Source of the DNA: Acidimicrobiales bacterium
Lineage (GTDB): Bacteria > Actinomycetota > Acidimicrobiia > Acidimicrobiales > Aldehydirespiratoraceae
Assembly (NCBI GenBank): GCA_041394245.1
Contig: JAWKIR010000002.1
Location: 1,550,001-1,614,000 of the forward strand
Direction of reading: 5' to 3'
DNA length: 64,000 bases
Shown: positions 56,239 to 64,000 of the stretch, piece by piece
Position numbering within the stretch: position 1 is the stretch's first letter
How the letters are laid out: every line of letters starts with the position of its first letter
Position numbers and translations under genes: made by a program
Notes under the pieces: model-generated
Told to the model about the DNA's origin: nothing
What the model saw: only the letters and a program-made list of their open reading frames with translations
Databases searched by the model: none

Positions 56239-56349
56239 GGAACGAGAAAGCGGCAGGCTCGGCACCCAGAACCGGGCCTGACCTGCCGCATCATCGCTGA
56301 AGGATCTGGAGCGGCCGACCGGGTTCGAACCGGCGATCTCAACCTTGGC
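56239..56349 (-). repeat. Left att-like repeat (copy of tRNA-Gly 3' half and hairpin)
   Basis: Nearly identical to 60239-60338: the hairpin arms AAGCGGCAGG/CCTGCCGC, then, after an 11-bp length difference, TGGAGCGG and the T-arm through the anticodon loop (ending aaccttggc). Similarity stops abruptly inside the anticodon loop, as expected for an integrase crossover site. Confidence 0.75.
56310..56349 (-). pseudogene. tRNA-Gly fragment (3' half only)
   Basis: It contains the T-arm with GTTCGAACC, the 3' acceptor strand (with one change, A to C, relative to the intact tRNA), discriminator U and an encoded CCA (56307-56309). The D-arm and 5' acceptor strand are missing, so it cannot fold as a tRNA. 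Confidence 0.75.
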
Positions 56350-56454
56350 TCGGTCGAAGGAACGAGACTCTCTTCGGGACGCGCGAAGGCGCCGGTTTGA
56401 CCACGCCGGGCGGGAAGCGGACACTGGTCGCCAGCAATCACCGAGGGGGCGGGT

Positions 56455-58365
56455 TTGATCGGCACACGCATCGGGGCAGTAGGGGCCGTTGGATTTGGGC
56501 TGTTCTTCCTGTCCGCCTGCACGCCTCCTCCGGCGGATGAGGTGTTTGTCGTTACCGGTACCGGCGACACAGTTGATGCGAACGTGGGCGACGGTGTGTG
56601 CGCCGATGCAACGACGACGTGTTCCCTTCGTGCCGCAGTGATGGAGGCGAATGCCGATCCCAACGTCACCGAGATCCAGCTGATCGCTGGCTCGACCTAC
56701 AGCCTCACTCTCCCGGGCGCCGGAGAGGATGCCGCTGCCACAGGCGATCTCGACCTGCTCGAGCCGACGTACATCCGCGCCGTACCGGGCAACGGCATCA
56801 CGGCTACGATCGACGGCCAGCAGATCGATCGGGTCTTCGATGTGGTCAGCGGGAGCTTTCACTTCCTCGAGGGACTCGTCATCACCGGCGGGAGTACCGC
56901 TGACGACGGCGGCGGACTCCTGGCTCATACGGGCCTCGTCGCTCTCGAGGACACGCGCGTGACCGACAACAGCGCGGTGTCGGGTGGCGGTATCGCTGCT
57001 ACCGGAGCTCGCTTGTGGATCGAGGACTCCACGATCGACAACAACACTGCGACGAACGGCGGTGGCGCGATCATGACGGAGACCTTTGCCCGGCTGTTTC
57101 AGGTGACTGTGGACGGCAACAACGGTGGTTCCGGGGTCGGAGGTGTGGACTTGGCCGCGGGTCAACTCCAACTCGTCTCATCGGTGGTCGCCGATGATGC
57201 GGTTTCTCTCGGACTGGTCAACGGGTCAGCGCTGTTCATCAACTCGATTGTCGACGCTCCAACCGGGTGTGCTGCCGGGGGCGCCTCAGTGACCAGCCAG
57301 GGACGAAACATCACAAGAGACGCAACCTGTGGCTTGACCGGAACCGGCGATCAGGCGGACACCAATCCGCTCCTGCGTCCGCTCGGCGACAACGACGGTC
57401 CGGTCCCGACTCGCCTACCCGAGTTGAACTCCCCGGCAGTCGATGCGATCTCACCGGGAGCGCTCGGCTGCGCAATGCCCGCCCATCCAGACGGTCGGCA
57501 GAAGCCGCGCCCCGTGAGAGCGGGATGCGACATCGGGCCAGTCGAACTCGGTGGCTGCATCATCGACGGCGTGTTCGTCGAGAACACGAAGGCACATCAG
57601 TTCGAATGCGACGCGCTGATGGCTCTCTACGACAGCACCAACGGGCCCTCGTGGACATCCTCCGCCGGCTGGGGGACGCCCACCGACGTGTGCTCGTGGT
57701 ACGGCATTGCGTGCAACGAGGACAGCCGACCCTTCTCGCTCGCACTGCAGAACAACGGTCTCGACGGCACAATCCCACCGGAGATCTCAGGGCTCGCGGC
57801 CTTCTCCGGCCTCACCCTCTCCGGCGACGAGTTGACCGGGTCGATTCCGGTTGAGGTCGGCGAACTGGTGAACCTCAGAACGCTCGCACTCTTCGATACT
57901 CAGCTCTCCGGTCCCATCCCTACAGAGATCGGCAACCTCTCCGACCTGCAATACCTACAACTGAGCGACAACGCCCTCACCGGGTCGCTCCCGCCGACCC
58001 TCGGCGGACTCTCGGAGTTGCTCAGGTTGCAGGTCGACGGAAACGAGCTGAGTGGCGAGTTTCCACCCGCTCTCGGCAACCTTTCCAAGCTCTGGTACCT
58101 GGATCTCCGAGGCAACAGCTTCAGCGGACCACTACCGCCCGAGTTCGGGAACCTCGACAGCCTGTTCCAGGCAGCACTGTGGGACAACCAGTTCAGCGGC
58201 GACATCACCGCGGCGATCGCCGGTGTTCAGGACACGCTGGTGGTCTTTCTGCGGCTCATCAGCGACGGCCCCGGCGGCAACAACTGCTTGACCGTCACCG
58301 ATCCGGGAGTCGCGGCGTGGCTCGACAGTGTCGATCAAGACTGGGACGAATGCGACGCGCCATGA
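56455..58365 (+). CDS. Lipoprotein with CSLRAAV/beta-helix domain and plant-type leucine-rich repeats
   Basis: 636 residues from TTG 56455, preceded by GAGGGGG. Signal FGLFFLSAC gives lipobox L-S-A-C. The N-terminal domain (DGVCADATTTCSLRAAVMEA) is shared with the frameshifted lipoprotein at 9326-11352. A right-handed beta-helix region follows, then an LRR cap (DALMALYDSTNGPSWT) and about six LRRs of the LxGxIPxExGxLxxLxxLxLxxN type (430-600). It is probably surface-exposed and involved in binding. It is cargo of the tRNA-Gly island; its codon use looks less G+C-biased than that of the flanking genes. Confidence 0.8.
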   Translation: MIGTRIGAVGAVGFGLFFLSACTPPPADEVFVVTGTGDTVDANVGDGVCADATTTCSLRAAVMEANADPNVTEIQLIAGSTYSLTLPGAGEDAAATGDLDLLEPTYIRAVPGNGITATIDGQQIDRVFDVVSGSFHFLEGLVITGGSTADDGGGLLAHTGLVALEDTRVTDNSAVSGGGIAATGARLWIEDSTIDNNTATNGGGAIMTETFARLFQVTVDGNNGGSGVGGVDLAAGQLQLVSSVVADDAVSLGLVNGSALFINSIVDAPTGCAAGGASVTSQGRNITRDATCGLTGTGDQADTNPLLRPLGDNDGPVPTRLPELNSPAVDAISPGALGCAMPAHPDGRQKPRPVRAGCDIGPVELGGCIIDGVFVENTKAHQFECDALMALYDSTNGPSWTSSAGWGTPTDVCSWYGIACNEDSRPFSLALQNNGLDGTIPPEISGLAAFSGLTLSGDELTGSIPVEVGELVNLRTLALFDTQLSGPIPTEIGNLSDLQYLQLSDNALTGSLPPTLGGLSELLRLQVDGNELSGEFPPALGNLSKLWYLDLRGNSFSGPLPPEFGNLDSLFQAALWDNQFSGDITAAIAGVQDTLVVFLRLISDGPGGNNCLTVTDPGVAAWLDSVDQDWDECDAP

Positions 58366-58511
58366 ATGAACCGTCTCCCGCACCGCTGCAATCCACGGCA
58401 ACCCTGGCGATCGCGACTCCTTCGCGACCGTTTCGGGCGAGGTGGACCCAACACGTTGTGGGCGCAACTTCGCCTGGGTGATCTACCGTCGGGTCGACAG
58501 GAGGCATGAGC

Positions 58512-59975
58512 GTGACTCGCGAGATCGATCATGTCGATGCTGAAGGGGCGATCGAGCGACTTCGGGTCGGACGGCGCATCGGGCGCGCCGCTGCGCTGAG
58601 CCTTCTCATCTTTGGGGCGTGCTGTGCCGTGGCAAGTTCGTGGATCGACAGCGATCTGCGATGGTTCGCCTTCGCATGGGCAACGACAGTTGCCATCATG
58701 GGCACACTTGGGCTGGCCGTGACCGCTTCACCTCGGCTGCTTGCACGGGTGCACTACTGGTCGGAACGGGCATCGCTCCCAAGAGATGCGCCATCGTCCT
58801 CGAGGACCTGCGCGAAATGCGGTCGTCCACTTCAGGCTGCGACGTGGCAGTCTGGCGACCTTCCTCCCGTCCGAGACCACGGCGCTGTCTGTGGCCGATG
58901 TGGCGGCATGCGCGAGCCCGCTCAGCGACGCGCCGACATCGAAGCGCGCCACCAAGCCGTCACTCGCTGGCTCGATGAACAGAGCGAAGAGCAAGCCAGC
59001 GCAGATCCGTCTGACCATCGCCCCGCCGTCGCGATGAGGCGGCTCATCATCGGATGGTTCGCCATCGGCCTGGTTGTCGCTGGGTGCGGTTCGACCGCCG
59101 ATGACGGGACACCGCCGACGGAACCGACAACCACCACCGCGACAACCACGTCGACGACGACTTCAACGACGACCCCAACGACGACCTCAACCTCAACGAC
59201 GGTCGCGCCGGTGCCATCGTGGCCAGAAGAGCTTGGTTCGACAGAACTCCTCGACGCTTATGGAATTGCTGCGGACTGGCCACTCGTGCAGGTGAGGTTG
59301 TCGCAGCAGACGTCGCGTCTACTGGAGGACGGCACGACCGGTGAGGGCGAGGGCATCGATCTCGCTGAGATCTGGGAGGGCGACCACGTCGAGGGTCACG
59401 CCGAGTTTCGAGGCCGTGACACCATCACCATCGCCCGTGCTTCCGGCAATACCGAGTTGGCCGAGATCATGCTCGGCGACGGAATCGACTACGTGGTTCA
59501 TGAGCCGCTGCTGTATCTGCCCCGTCGCGTCGCGACCACGCTCCACGCCGACATCACCCGGTCGGGCACCGAATGGGTGTCGATCGAGCTCGACCGCCTC
59601 GAGCCAACCGAGCTGTTCGTGGCCAGCCTCCTCGCCCCGTTCCTGGCGGCGAGACTGCGCCCTGCAGATGATGAGGAAGATGCGGTACACGTGCTGAGGT
59701 TCACTACCGGCGACCGCGCGAGCTACAGCTTCGAGACCGACACGCTCAGCCAGACCGTCGAACTCGACACCGACGGAGCGCTTCGAGAGCTCGCTGTTCG
59801 GGCCACGACTGTTCTTGCCGGAGCACCGGTCGTCCAGCGCTACGAAGTCGGTTTCGACCCGTTCGACGGCGACTTCGCTGCGGCGACACCCAGCGAGGCG
59901 GACGACGTCACCCAGGAGTTCAGGGAATACGTCGCGGGGCGAGCGACAGTGGCCCAGCTCGGCCCCGGCACCTGA
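58512..59975 (+). CDS. Two-helix zinc-ribbon membrane protein fused in frame to a lipoprotein-like domain
   Basis: 487 residues. I choose GTG 58512, which has AGGAGG 7 bp upstream; ATG 58506 is too close to it. Residues 1-90 hold two transmembrane helices, then a zinc ribbon (CAKCGRP...CGRCGG). At Met175 a second signal-like segment begins, RRLIIGWFAIGLVVAGCGST with lipobox V-A-G-C, followed by a Thr-rich stalk and an exported domain of about 240 residues. The frame is unbroken, so this is either a true fusion with three membrane segments or two genes with an internal start at ATG 59034 (no Shine-Dalgarno sequence). The exported domain resembles no family I know. Confidence 0.6.
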   Translation: MTREIDHVDAEGAIERLRVGRRIGRAAALSLLIFGACCAVASSWIDSDLRWFAFAWATTVAIMGTLGLAVTASPRLLARVHYWSERASLPRDAPSSSRTCAKCGRPLQAATWQSGDLPPVRDHGAVCGRCGGMREPAQRRADIEARHQAVTRWLDEQSEEQASADPSDHRPAVAMRRLIIGWFAIGLVVAGCGSTADDGTPPTEPTTTTATTTSTTTSTTTPTTTSTSTTVAPVPSWPEELGSTELLDAYGIAADWPLVQVRLSQQTSRLLEDGTTGEGEGIDLAEIWEGDHVEGHAEFRGRDTITIARASGNTELAEIMLGDGIDYVVHEPLLYLPRRVATTLHADITRSGTEWVSIELDRLEPTELFVASLLAPFLAARLRPADDEEDAVHVLRFTTGDRASYSFETDTLSQTVELDTDGALRELAVRATTVLAGAPVVQRYEVGFDPFDGDFAAATPSEADDVTQEFREYVAGRATVAQLGPGT

Positions 59976-60029
59976 AGCCAACGAACGGGCCCAGATCCCC
60001 CGTTCAGAATGCTGCCGGGATACTGAGGT

Positions 60030-60184
60030 GAGCTCAGCAGATCACGACAGATCTGCTCCGCCTCACGGCGACGGCCGCGGACCGTGCGCGACCGGTACCG
60101 CTTGCGACCCGTCGACGGGTCGCGGCCGAGGTAGATGCGGATCTCCCACAGCCCTCGGGCCCGCTGGCGAACAGATCCTCGCAT
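60030..60184 (-). pseudogene. Truncated tyrosine integrase (N-terminal arm-binding domain only)
   Basis: ATG 60184 opens MRGSVRQRARGLWEIRIYLG followed by RDPSTGRKRYRSRTVRGRRR and EAEQICRDLLSS, the typical N-terminal arm-type DNA-binding domain of actinobacterial phage/ICE integrases. Homology stops near 60030; the frame then runs antisense into the neighbouring gene, and no core-binding or catalytic domain exists. It sits 112 bp from tRNA-Gly, as integrases of tRNA-inserted elements usually do. Confidence 0.7.
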
Positions 60185-60238
60185 CGCTGCCGAAAGTACG
60201 GGAGCGATGCAGGGGATGGGATGGACGGATGGGATGAC

Positions 60239-60338
60239 GGAACGAGAAAGCGGCAGGCTCGGCACCGGAAACCGGGCCTGACCTGCCGCTTCACATGGAG
60301 CGGACGACCGGGTTCGAACCGGCGACCTCAACCTTGGC
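60239..60338 (-). repeat. Right att-like repeat (tRNA-Gly 3' half plus hairpin)
   Basis: The intact counterpart of 56239-56349. It includes a perfect 10-bp hairpin (AAGCGGCAGG/CCTGCCGCTT, about 60247-60292) just after the tRNA, probably the tRNA terminator, and the tRNA sequence through the anticodon loop. Confidence 0.75.
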
Positions 60339-60371
60339 AAGGTTGCGCTCTACCAACTGAGCTACGTCCGC
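60296..60371 (-). tRNA. tRNA-Gly (anticodon GCC), CCA encoded
   Basis: Acceptor GCGGACG/CGUCCGC, D-arm GCUC/GAGC, anticodon stem around UUGCCAA (anticodon GCC), T-arm GCCGG/CCGGU with UUCGAAC (the last T-stem pair is G-U), discriminator U, and encoded CCA at 60296-60298. It is the insertion target of the island to its left. Confidence 0.96.
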
Positions 60372-60431
60372 AACGGGAGGCAACTGTATCGGCGTTTGCG
60401 CCGATCACGCACCTCGAAAATTCGTTCTCGC

Positions 60432-61232
60432 TCAGCCGCCGACCCGAGCCCGCACACCGACGGCGATCTCCTGGGCCATGGCCCGGTCGCCGATCTGGTC
60501 GACGACGAGTTCGTGACCGTCTCTGGTGAAGACGAGCGCGGCGTGGCGTTCGTCCTGCCACCCCTGCACGGTGAGGCCCGGCTCGAGGCCGACGGGCAAC
60601 ACATCGGGTTCCCATTCGCGGGCGTTGACGACGAGCAGGCGGCGATCACTGAGCGCGAGGGCCGCCGGGGCGCCCCGGAACCGGCACGAGGTGACGACCG
60701 AGATCTGCTCCCCGTCCTCGAGAACCCGGGCGAGCACCATGAACGCGGCATAGCCGTGCTTGCGACTGCTGCCCGACAGGCGGCTGACCGCAGCGCCGAG
60801 GCCGTGCGGGTCGGTGACGCCTGGGCCCGACTCGGCCGACGGCATCGCCCGGGCCGGTTCCGGCGGCGGGGATGCCGGCGCCGGCGGGGCCACCGACTCG
60901 GGCGCGGGAGGAGCAAACGGGGTCGCGGCGAAATCGGGCCCCGCAGTCGGCGGAGAGACCGCCGCCGGTGGTGGCGGAGGAGGCGCAGCCGCCGACGGAG
61001 GCGGAGGAGGCGGGCTCGCGGGTGCAGGCGGCGGAGGAACGCCGACACCGGCGATGGGCAGGGGCGGCGTCGGGTCGACGCCGGCGATCGGCGAAGCGGT
61101 CGGCAGGTCGCCGATGCCCGGGGCCGGCGGTGCCTCCGGCGGCGGCGGGGGCGGAGGAGGGGGTGGTGGCGGGGGGGGCGCGGTGGGCGGCGGAGGCGGC
61201 GGTGCGTCGTCGGCGTCGTATTCGTCGGACAC
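60432..61232 (-). CDS. Protein with long Pro-rich N-terminus and PH-like C-terminal domain
   Basis: 266 residues from GTG 61232 with AGGAG 7 bp upstream. The first 130 residues are acidic and then almost entirely Pro/Ala (a run of at least 14 Pro), so extended and disordered. The C-terminal roughly 115 residues (KHGYAAFMVLARVLEDGEQI, LALSDRRLLVVNAREWEPDV) have the strand pattern of bacterial PH-like domains. No signal peptide or membrane segment. It may be a scaffold that binds a partner through the Pro arm. Function unknown. Confidence 0.72.
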   Translation of the reverse strand: MSDEYDADDAPPPPPPTAPPPPPPPPPPPPPPEAPPAPGIGDLPTASPIAGVDPTPPLPIAGVGVPPPPAPASPPPPPPSAAAPPPPPPAAVSPPTAGPDFAATPFAPPAPESVAPPAPASPPPEPARAMPSAESGPGVTDPHGLGAAVSRLSGSSRKHGYAAFMVLARVLEDGEQISVVTSCRFRGAPAALALSDRRLLVVNAREWEPDVLPVGLEPGLTVQGWQDERHAALVFTRDGHELVVDQIGDRAMAQEIAVGVRARVGG

Positions 61233-61381
61233 CAGGAAACTCCTCGGTCGAGATGACTCGAATCTAGGCCACGGCGGCCGTCGGGTCGGCGACTCGCGGC
61301 ACGCTCACCCTCTTCGTCGGACGGACACCGGTCGATCCTGAGGAAGAGATCCTCGACGCCGGCGCCGGTCGTGGTGGAGGT

Positions 61382-61711
61382 TCAGTCGTCGTCGGTTGCG
61401 TCGAGCACGATCTCGGCCCGTCGGGTCGCCACCCGCACACGTCGCGACGGGCTGGTGTGCCAGACGTAGACGACCAGACCGGCGGCCGTGGCGGCAGCCA
61501 CGAGGATCAGGTTGCGACGAATGTCGCGGACCGTCGCGCTCGTGTCGTCGTCGCGCAGGATGCCCGACTCGGGTTGGGCGCCCTCACCGTCGTCGATGAC
61601 CGTCACGCCGGTCGGCTCCGGGTCGACATCGTCCTGGGCGAAAGCCGGCGCCGCCCATGCCAGCGTCGTCGCTGCGACCAACGTCGCCAGAAACATTCGG
61701 TACCAACCCAC
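61382..61711 (-). CDS. Small exported membrane protein
   Basis: 109 residues from GTG 61711, with TACCGT 8 bp upstream. Signal peptide FLATLVAATTLAWAAPAFAQ, a short acidic segment (about 40 residues), one transmembrane helix NLILVAAATAAGLVVYVWHT, and a basic then acidic cytoplasmic tail. No family recognised. It lies between the Fpg/Nei gene and the Pro-rich gene on the same strand. Confidence 0.62.
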   Translation of the reverse strand: MGWYRMFLATLVAATTLAWAAPAFAQDDVDPEPTGVTVIDDGEGAQPESGILRDDDTSATVRDIRRNLILVAAATAAGLVVYVWHTSPSRRVRVATRRAEIVLDATDDD

Positions 61712-61731
61712 GGAGCAGGACGGTATCGGGT

Positions 61732-62511
61732 TCACGACTGATGACGCGGGCACCAGTAGGTGGTGCGCCCACCGACATCGCCGCGACACAGCTCCTCGCC
61801 GCACTTCGGACAGGCGCCACCACGCACCCGGGCCGGCTGCATGTCGCCGGTGTGACTCCCACCGCGTTCCCCGAGGACCCGCAAGGTTCGCCGCATCGAA
61901 CGATGGAGGCGCTGCACCTCGGCGTCGCTCAGCGAATCGGCCGGGCGGGTCGGATCGATCCCGGCCCGCCACAGGGCGTCGTCGGTGAGGAGATTGCCCA
62001 TACCGGCCAACTTCGCCTGGTCCATGAGACGCGCCTTCACCGGAGCACCCGACGAACGCAGCAGTGCACGGAACGGCGCGAGCGTCACCGTCATCGCATC
62101 CGGTCCGAGCCGGGACTCGTCGGGGTCGAGTTCGACGCCACCGAGCCGGCGCGGGTCTCGGATGACGAGGTCGCCGCCGCCCCGGAAGACGATCCCGAAC
62201 CGGTCCCACGCCGGGTCGTTGCGGTCGCTCGAGTACTCGAGCTGGTCGATCGACGCGCCACCGTCGACCAGCAGCCGTCCGGTCATCCCGAAGCGCAGAC
62301 CGAGCGTCGGGCCGTCGGTGTCGAGCAGGAGCAGCTTGCCGATGCGCCGGGTGCCGAGGATCGTCCGCCCCGGGAGCACCGCCCGCAGCTCGTCAGTGGT
62401 CGTGTCACCCTTCGCGTACCACTCGTCGGGGGCCACGACGACGTCGATGCGACGGCCGACGACCGGCTCGGCGGCACGGCGATACGTCTCGATCTCGAGG
62501 AGTTCGGGCAT
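61732..62511 (-). CDS. Fpg/Nei-family DNA glycosylase
   Basis: 259 residues. MPELLEIETYRR supplies the N-terminal Pro-Glu catalytic pair (after Met removal). RDPRRLGGVELD, KARLMDQAKLAGMGNLLTDD (helix-two-turn-helix) and the C-terminal zinc finger CPKCGEELC...WCPRHQ complete the fold. It excises oxidised bases and nicks the strand. The last zinc ligand is His in place of the usual Cys (CxxC...CxxH). A canonical 8-oxoG-loop is not obvious, so a Nei-like specificity is possible. It begins 12 bp after the sulfhydrylase gene ends. Confidence 0.88.
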   Translation of the reverse strand: MPELLEIETYRRAAEPVVGRRIDVVVAPDEWYAKGDTTTDELRAVLPGRTILGTRRIGKLLLLDTDGPTLGLRFGMTGRLLVDGGASIDQLEYSSDRNDPAWDRFGIVFRGGGDLVIRDPRRLGGVELDPDESRLGPDAMTVTLAPFRALLRSSGAPVKARLMDQAKLAGMGNLLTDDALWRAGIDPTRPADSLSDAEVQRLHRSMRRTLRVLGERGGSHTGDMQPARVRGGACPKCGEELCRGDVGGRTTYWCPRHQS

Positions 62512-62523
62512 CTCGGCGGGGTA

Positions 62524-63726
62524 CTACGAGATCGAGTCGAGCGCCTGGCGCAGATCCGCGGCGAGATCGTCGGCCCCTTCGAGACCGCACGACATGCGGA
62601 CCGTGCCCTCACCGATCCCGGCCGCGGCGAGCTCCTGGGGCAGCAGCCCCACATGGGTCGTCGATGCGGGATGGGTGAGCAGGGTCTCGGGACCACCGAG
62701 AGACGTCGCCAGCTGTGCGAGCTCGACCCGTTCGACGAGCTGGCGACCCTCACTGCGCCCGCCGACCAGATCAAAGGTGATCAGACCCCCGGGCTGGTCG
62801 AGCTGGCGCTGGGCGAGCTCGTACTGGGGATGCGACGGCAGGCCGGGGTAGTAGACCCGCTCGACGGCCGGATGCGATTCGAGCATCTCGGCCAGCACCA
62901 GGGCGGTCTCGGTCTGCTGGCGGATGCGGACGGCCAGGGTGCGGATGCCACGGATGCCGTTGAGGGCGTCGAACGGTGAGGCAACCGCGCCGTGCAGGAT
63001 CGCGAAACCGCGGATCCACGCCAGCAACTCCTCGCTGCCGGAGACGACCCCGAGGATGGCGTCGTTGTGGCCGGCGATCGACTTGGTCGCCGAATGCACC
63101 ACGAGGTCGACGCCGTACTCGAGCGGACGCTGCACGACAGGCGGAGCGAAGGTTCCGTCGACGACCGTCATCGGCCCCTTGATCGCCCCGAACCGTTCGA
63201 GATCCACCAACGCCAGCTTCGGGTTGGCCGGCGTCTCGGCGAAACAGAGCGTGGTTTTCCCCGGGATCACCGCCGCCTCCCACGCGTCGGGATCGGTGCC
63301 GTCGACGAAGGTGACGTCGATGCCGAACCGGGGACACACCGCCTGGAACAGCAGCTGCGTGTGGGAGTAGAGCTGCGACTGGGCGACGATGTGGTCGCCC
63401 GACGAACACAACCCGAGGACCACCGCGCTGATCGCGCCCATGCCCGACGCGAACGCCCGCGACGCCTCGGCCCCCTCGAGTTCGGCGATCGCGCTCTGGA
63501 AGTCGGCGACCGTCGGGTTGGAGTGGCGCCCGTAGAACTTCGGCATCGTGATGTCGGTCGCGAACCGGTGCGCCTCGTCCACCCCGGTGGCGGTGAACGT
63601 GCTGCTCGCCCAGAGCACCGGCGCCAGCGCCGTGTCGTTGTTGGCCCGCCCGGCGCGAATGGCCCGCGTCGCGGCACTGAGCGCAGGGGCAGGACCGGGT
63701 TCAGGGGCGGGACCGTGGTCGGTCAT
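62524..63726 (-). CDS. Cystathionine gamma-synthase/O-acylhomoserine sulfhydrylase-type PLP enzyme
   Basis: 400 residues. The PLP Lys215 is in VVHSATKSIAGHN; other fold-type I landmarks are YGRHSNPTVADFQSAIAELE, SGMGAISAVVLGL, FAETPANPKLALVDL and the C-terminal THPASTTH. Its start overlaps the stop of a homoserine O-acetyltransferase gene (ATGA), so it probably uses O-acetylhomoserine to make homocysteine or cystathionine for methionine. Which sulfur donor it uses cannot be told from sequence. Confidence 0.9.
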   Translation of the reverse strand: MTDHGPAPEPGPAPALSAATRAIRAGRANNDTALAPVLWASSTFTATGVDEAHRFATDITMPKFYGRHSNPTVADFQSAIAELEGAEASRAFASGMGAISAVVLGLCSSGDHIVAQSQLYSHTQLLFQAVCPRFGIDVTFVDGTDPDAWEAAVIPGKTTLCFAETPANPKLALVDLERFGAIKGPMTVVDGTFAPPVVQRPLEYGVDLVVHSATKSIAGHNDAILGVVSGSEELLAWIRGFAILHGAVASPFDALNGIRGIRTLAVRIRQQTETALVLAEMLESHPAVERVYYPGLPSHPQYELAQRQLDQPGGLITFDLVGGRSEGRQLVERVELAQLATSLGGPETLLTHPASTTHVGLLPQELAAAGIGEGTVRMSCGLEGADDLAADLRQALDSIS

Positions 63727-64000
63727 CGGGACTCCTCGGCGGTGGCGACGGTTCGTGCGATCAGCGGGCCGAGCGAAGCGGATTCCAGGAGGAACCCGTC
63801 GTGGCCCTGTGGGCTGTCGATGACGTGGTACTCGCTCACGCCACCGGCCGCCTGGACGCCGGCATGGATGCGGGCCTGCTGGTACGGCGGATAGAGGATG
63901 TCGGACGTGATCGACGCGGTGAGCACCGGCATCGACAGCCGTCCGAGCGCGGCGTCGACGCCGCCGCGGCCACGACCGATGTCGTGGAGGTCCATGGCCT
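63723..64000 (-). CDS. metX: Homoserine O-acetyltransferase, C-terminal part (cut by window edge)
   Basis: The last 91 codons are present (the open frame continues beyond 64000). LSMPVLTASITSDILYPPYQ with the catalytic Asp, and SPQGHDGFLLES with the catalytic His, are the C-terminal signatures of MetX. It activates homoserine with acetyl-CoA, the first step of the methionine branch. Coupled by ATGA to the sulfhydrylase gene downstream. Confidence 0.9.
   Translation of the reverse strand, partial: AMDLHDIGRGRGGVDAALGRLSMPVLTASITSDILYPPYQQARIHAGVQAAGGVSEYHVIDSPQGHDGFLLESASLGPLIARTVATAEESR

Larger units (their letters stand above)
56239..60371. mobile_element. Decayed integrative element at tRNA-Gly
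   Basis: Bounded on the right by intact tRNA-Gly(GCC) and on the left by a copy of its 3' half plus the downstream hairpin. Between them are a truncated integrase N-terminus next to the intact tRNA and two cargo genes coding on the opposite strand. This is the classic layout of an island inserted by a tyrosine integrase, with most of the integrase lost. About 4.1 kb remain. Confidence 0.65.

Noticed and set aside
60185..60340. Upstream extension of the integrase remnant through tRNA-Gly
   Set aside because: The extension lies over the tRNA and its hairpin; the domain starts naturally at ATG 60184.
61140..61215. Low-complexity GGC/GGA-rich tract as a regulatory G-rich element
   Set aside because: On the - strand it is in-frame Pro codons of the Pro-rich gene, which explains the composition.

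Overview
The window is G+C-rich, densely coded DNA from a free-living aerobic bacterium, most likely an actinobacterium of the Acidimicrobiia type. This is an inference from four things: strong G+C bias at third codon positions, many Thr-rich linkers in exported proteins, an LAxTG-type wall-anchoring signal, and many starts preceded by a TAnnnT box 6-8 bp upstream with no Shine-Dalgarno sequence (leaderless mRNAs). I count about 60 protein genes, three tRNAs, one tRNA fragment and one integrase remnant.

Layout. 0-9 kb: a GntR regulator divergent from aconitase, an Hsp70/actin-like membrane protein, a LysR regulator, an acyl-CoA carboxyltransferase, citrate synthase and a sulfotransferase. 9-20 kb: a frameshifted pentapeptide-repeat lipoprotein, a P450, PhzF, a quinone oxidoreductase, and a coupled operon of GntR, isocitrate dehydrogenase kinase/phosphatase (AceK), an SDR and an acyltransferase. 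20-25 kb: chorismate mutase, tRNA-Val, tRNA-Cys, hydrolases, and a divergent pair that shares a perfect SOS-type (LexA) box. 25-35 kb: two GH3 glycosidases and a sulfatase, suggesting use of (sulfated) glycans, then a thioesterase, DUF151, thioredoxin and a second P450. 35-47 kb: a nucleoside-salvage block (PNP, a phosphopentomutase-DeoC fusion, thymidine phosphorylase, cytidine deaminase) interleaved with paired acyl-CoA dehydrogenases. 47-51 kb: a wall-anchored protein and a GH2 beta-galactosidase. 51-54.3 kb: a five-gene ECF sigma operon. 54-60.4 kb: a hydrolase, a methyltransferase, and a relic island at tRNA-Gly. 60.4-64 kb: a Pro-rich protein, a small membrane protein, an Fpg/Nei glycosylase and methionine-biosynthesis genes.

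The most unusual locus is the ECF operon at 51.9-54.3 kb. It encodes a stand-alone sigma region-2 protein, a full ECF sigma factor, a single-pass membrane protein with an extracytoplasmic domain, a four-Cys secreted protein, and a separate secreted copy of that same extracytoplasmic domain. An ECF-like promoter precedes it. Next in interest are the 846-residue phosphopentomutase-deoxyribose-phosphate aldolase fusion, a chain of overlapping mini-ORFs before the carboxyltransferase, a run of three hairpins with G5 loops, and a decayed 4-kb element bounded by copies of the 3' half of tRNA-Gly. All family assignments come from motifs read by eye; no database search was possible.
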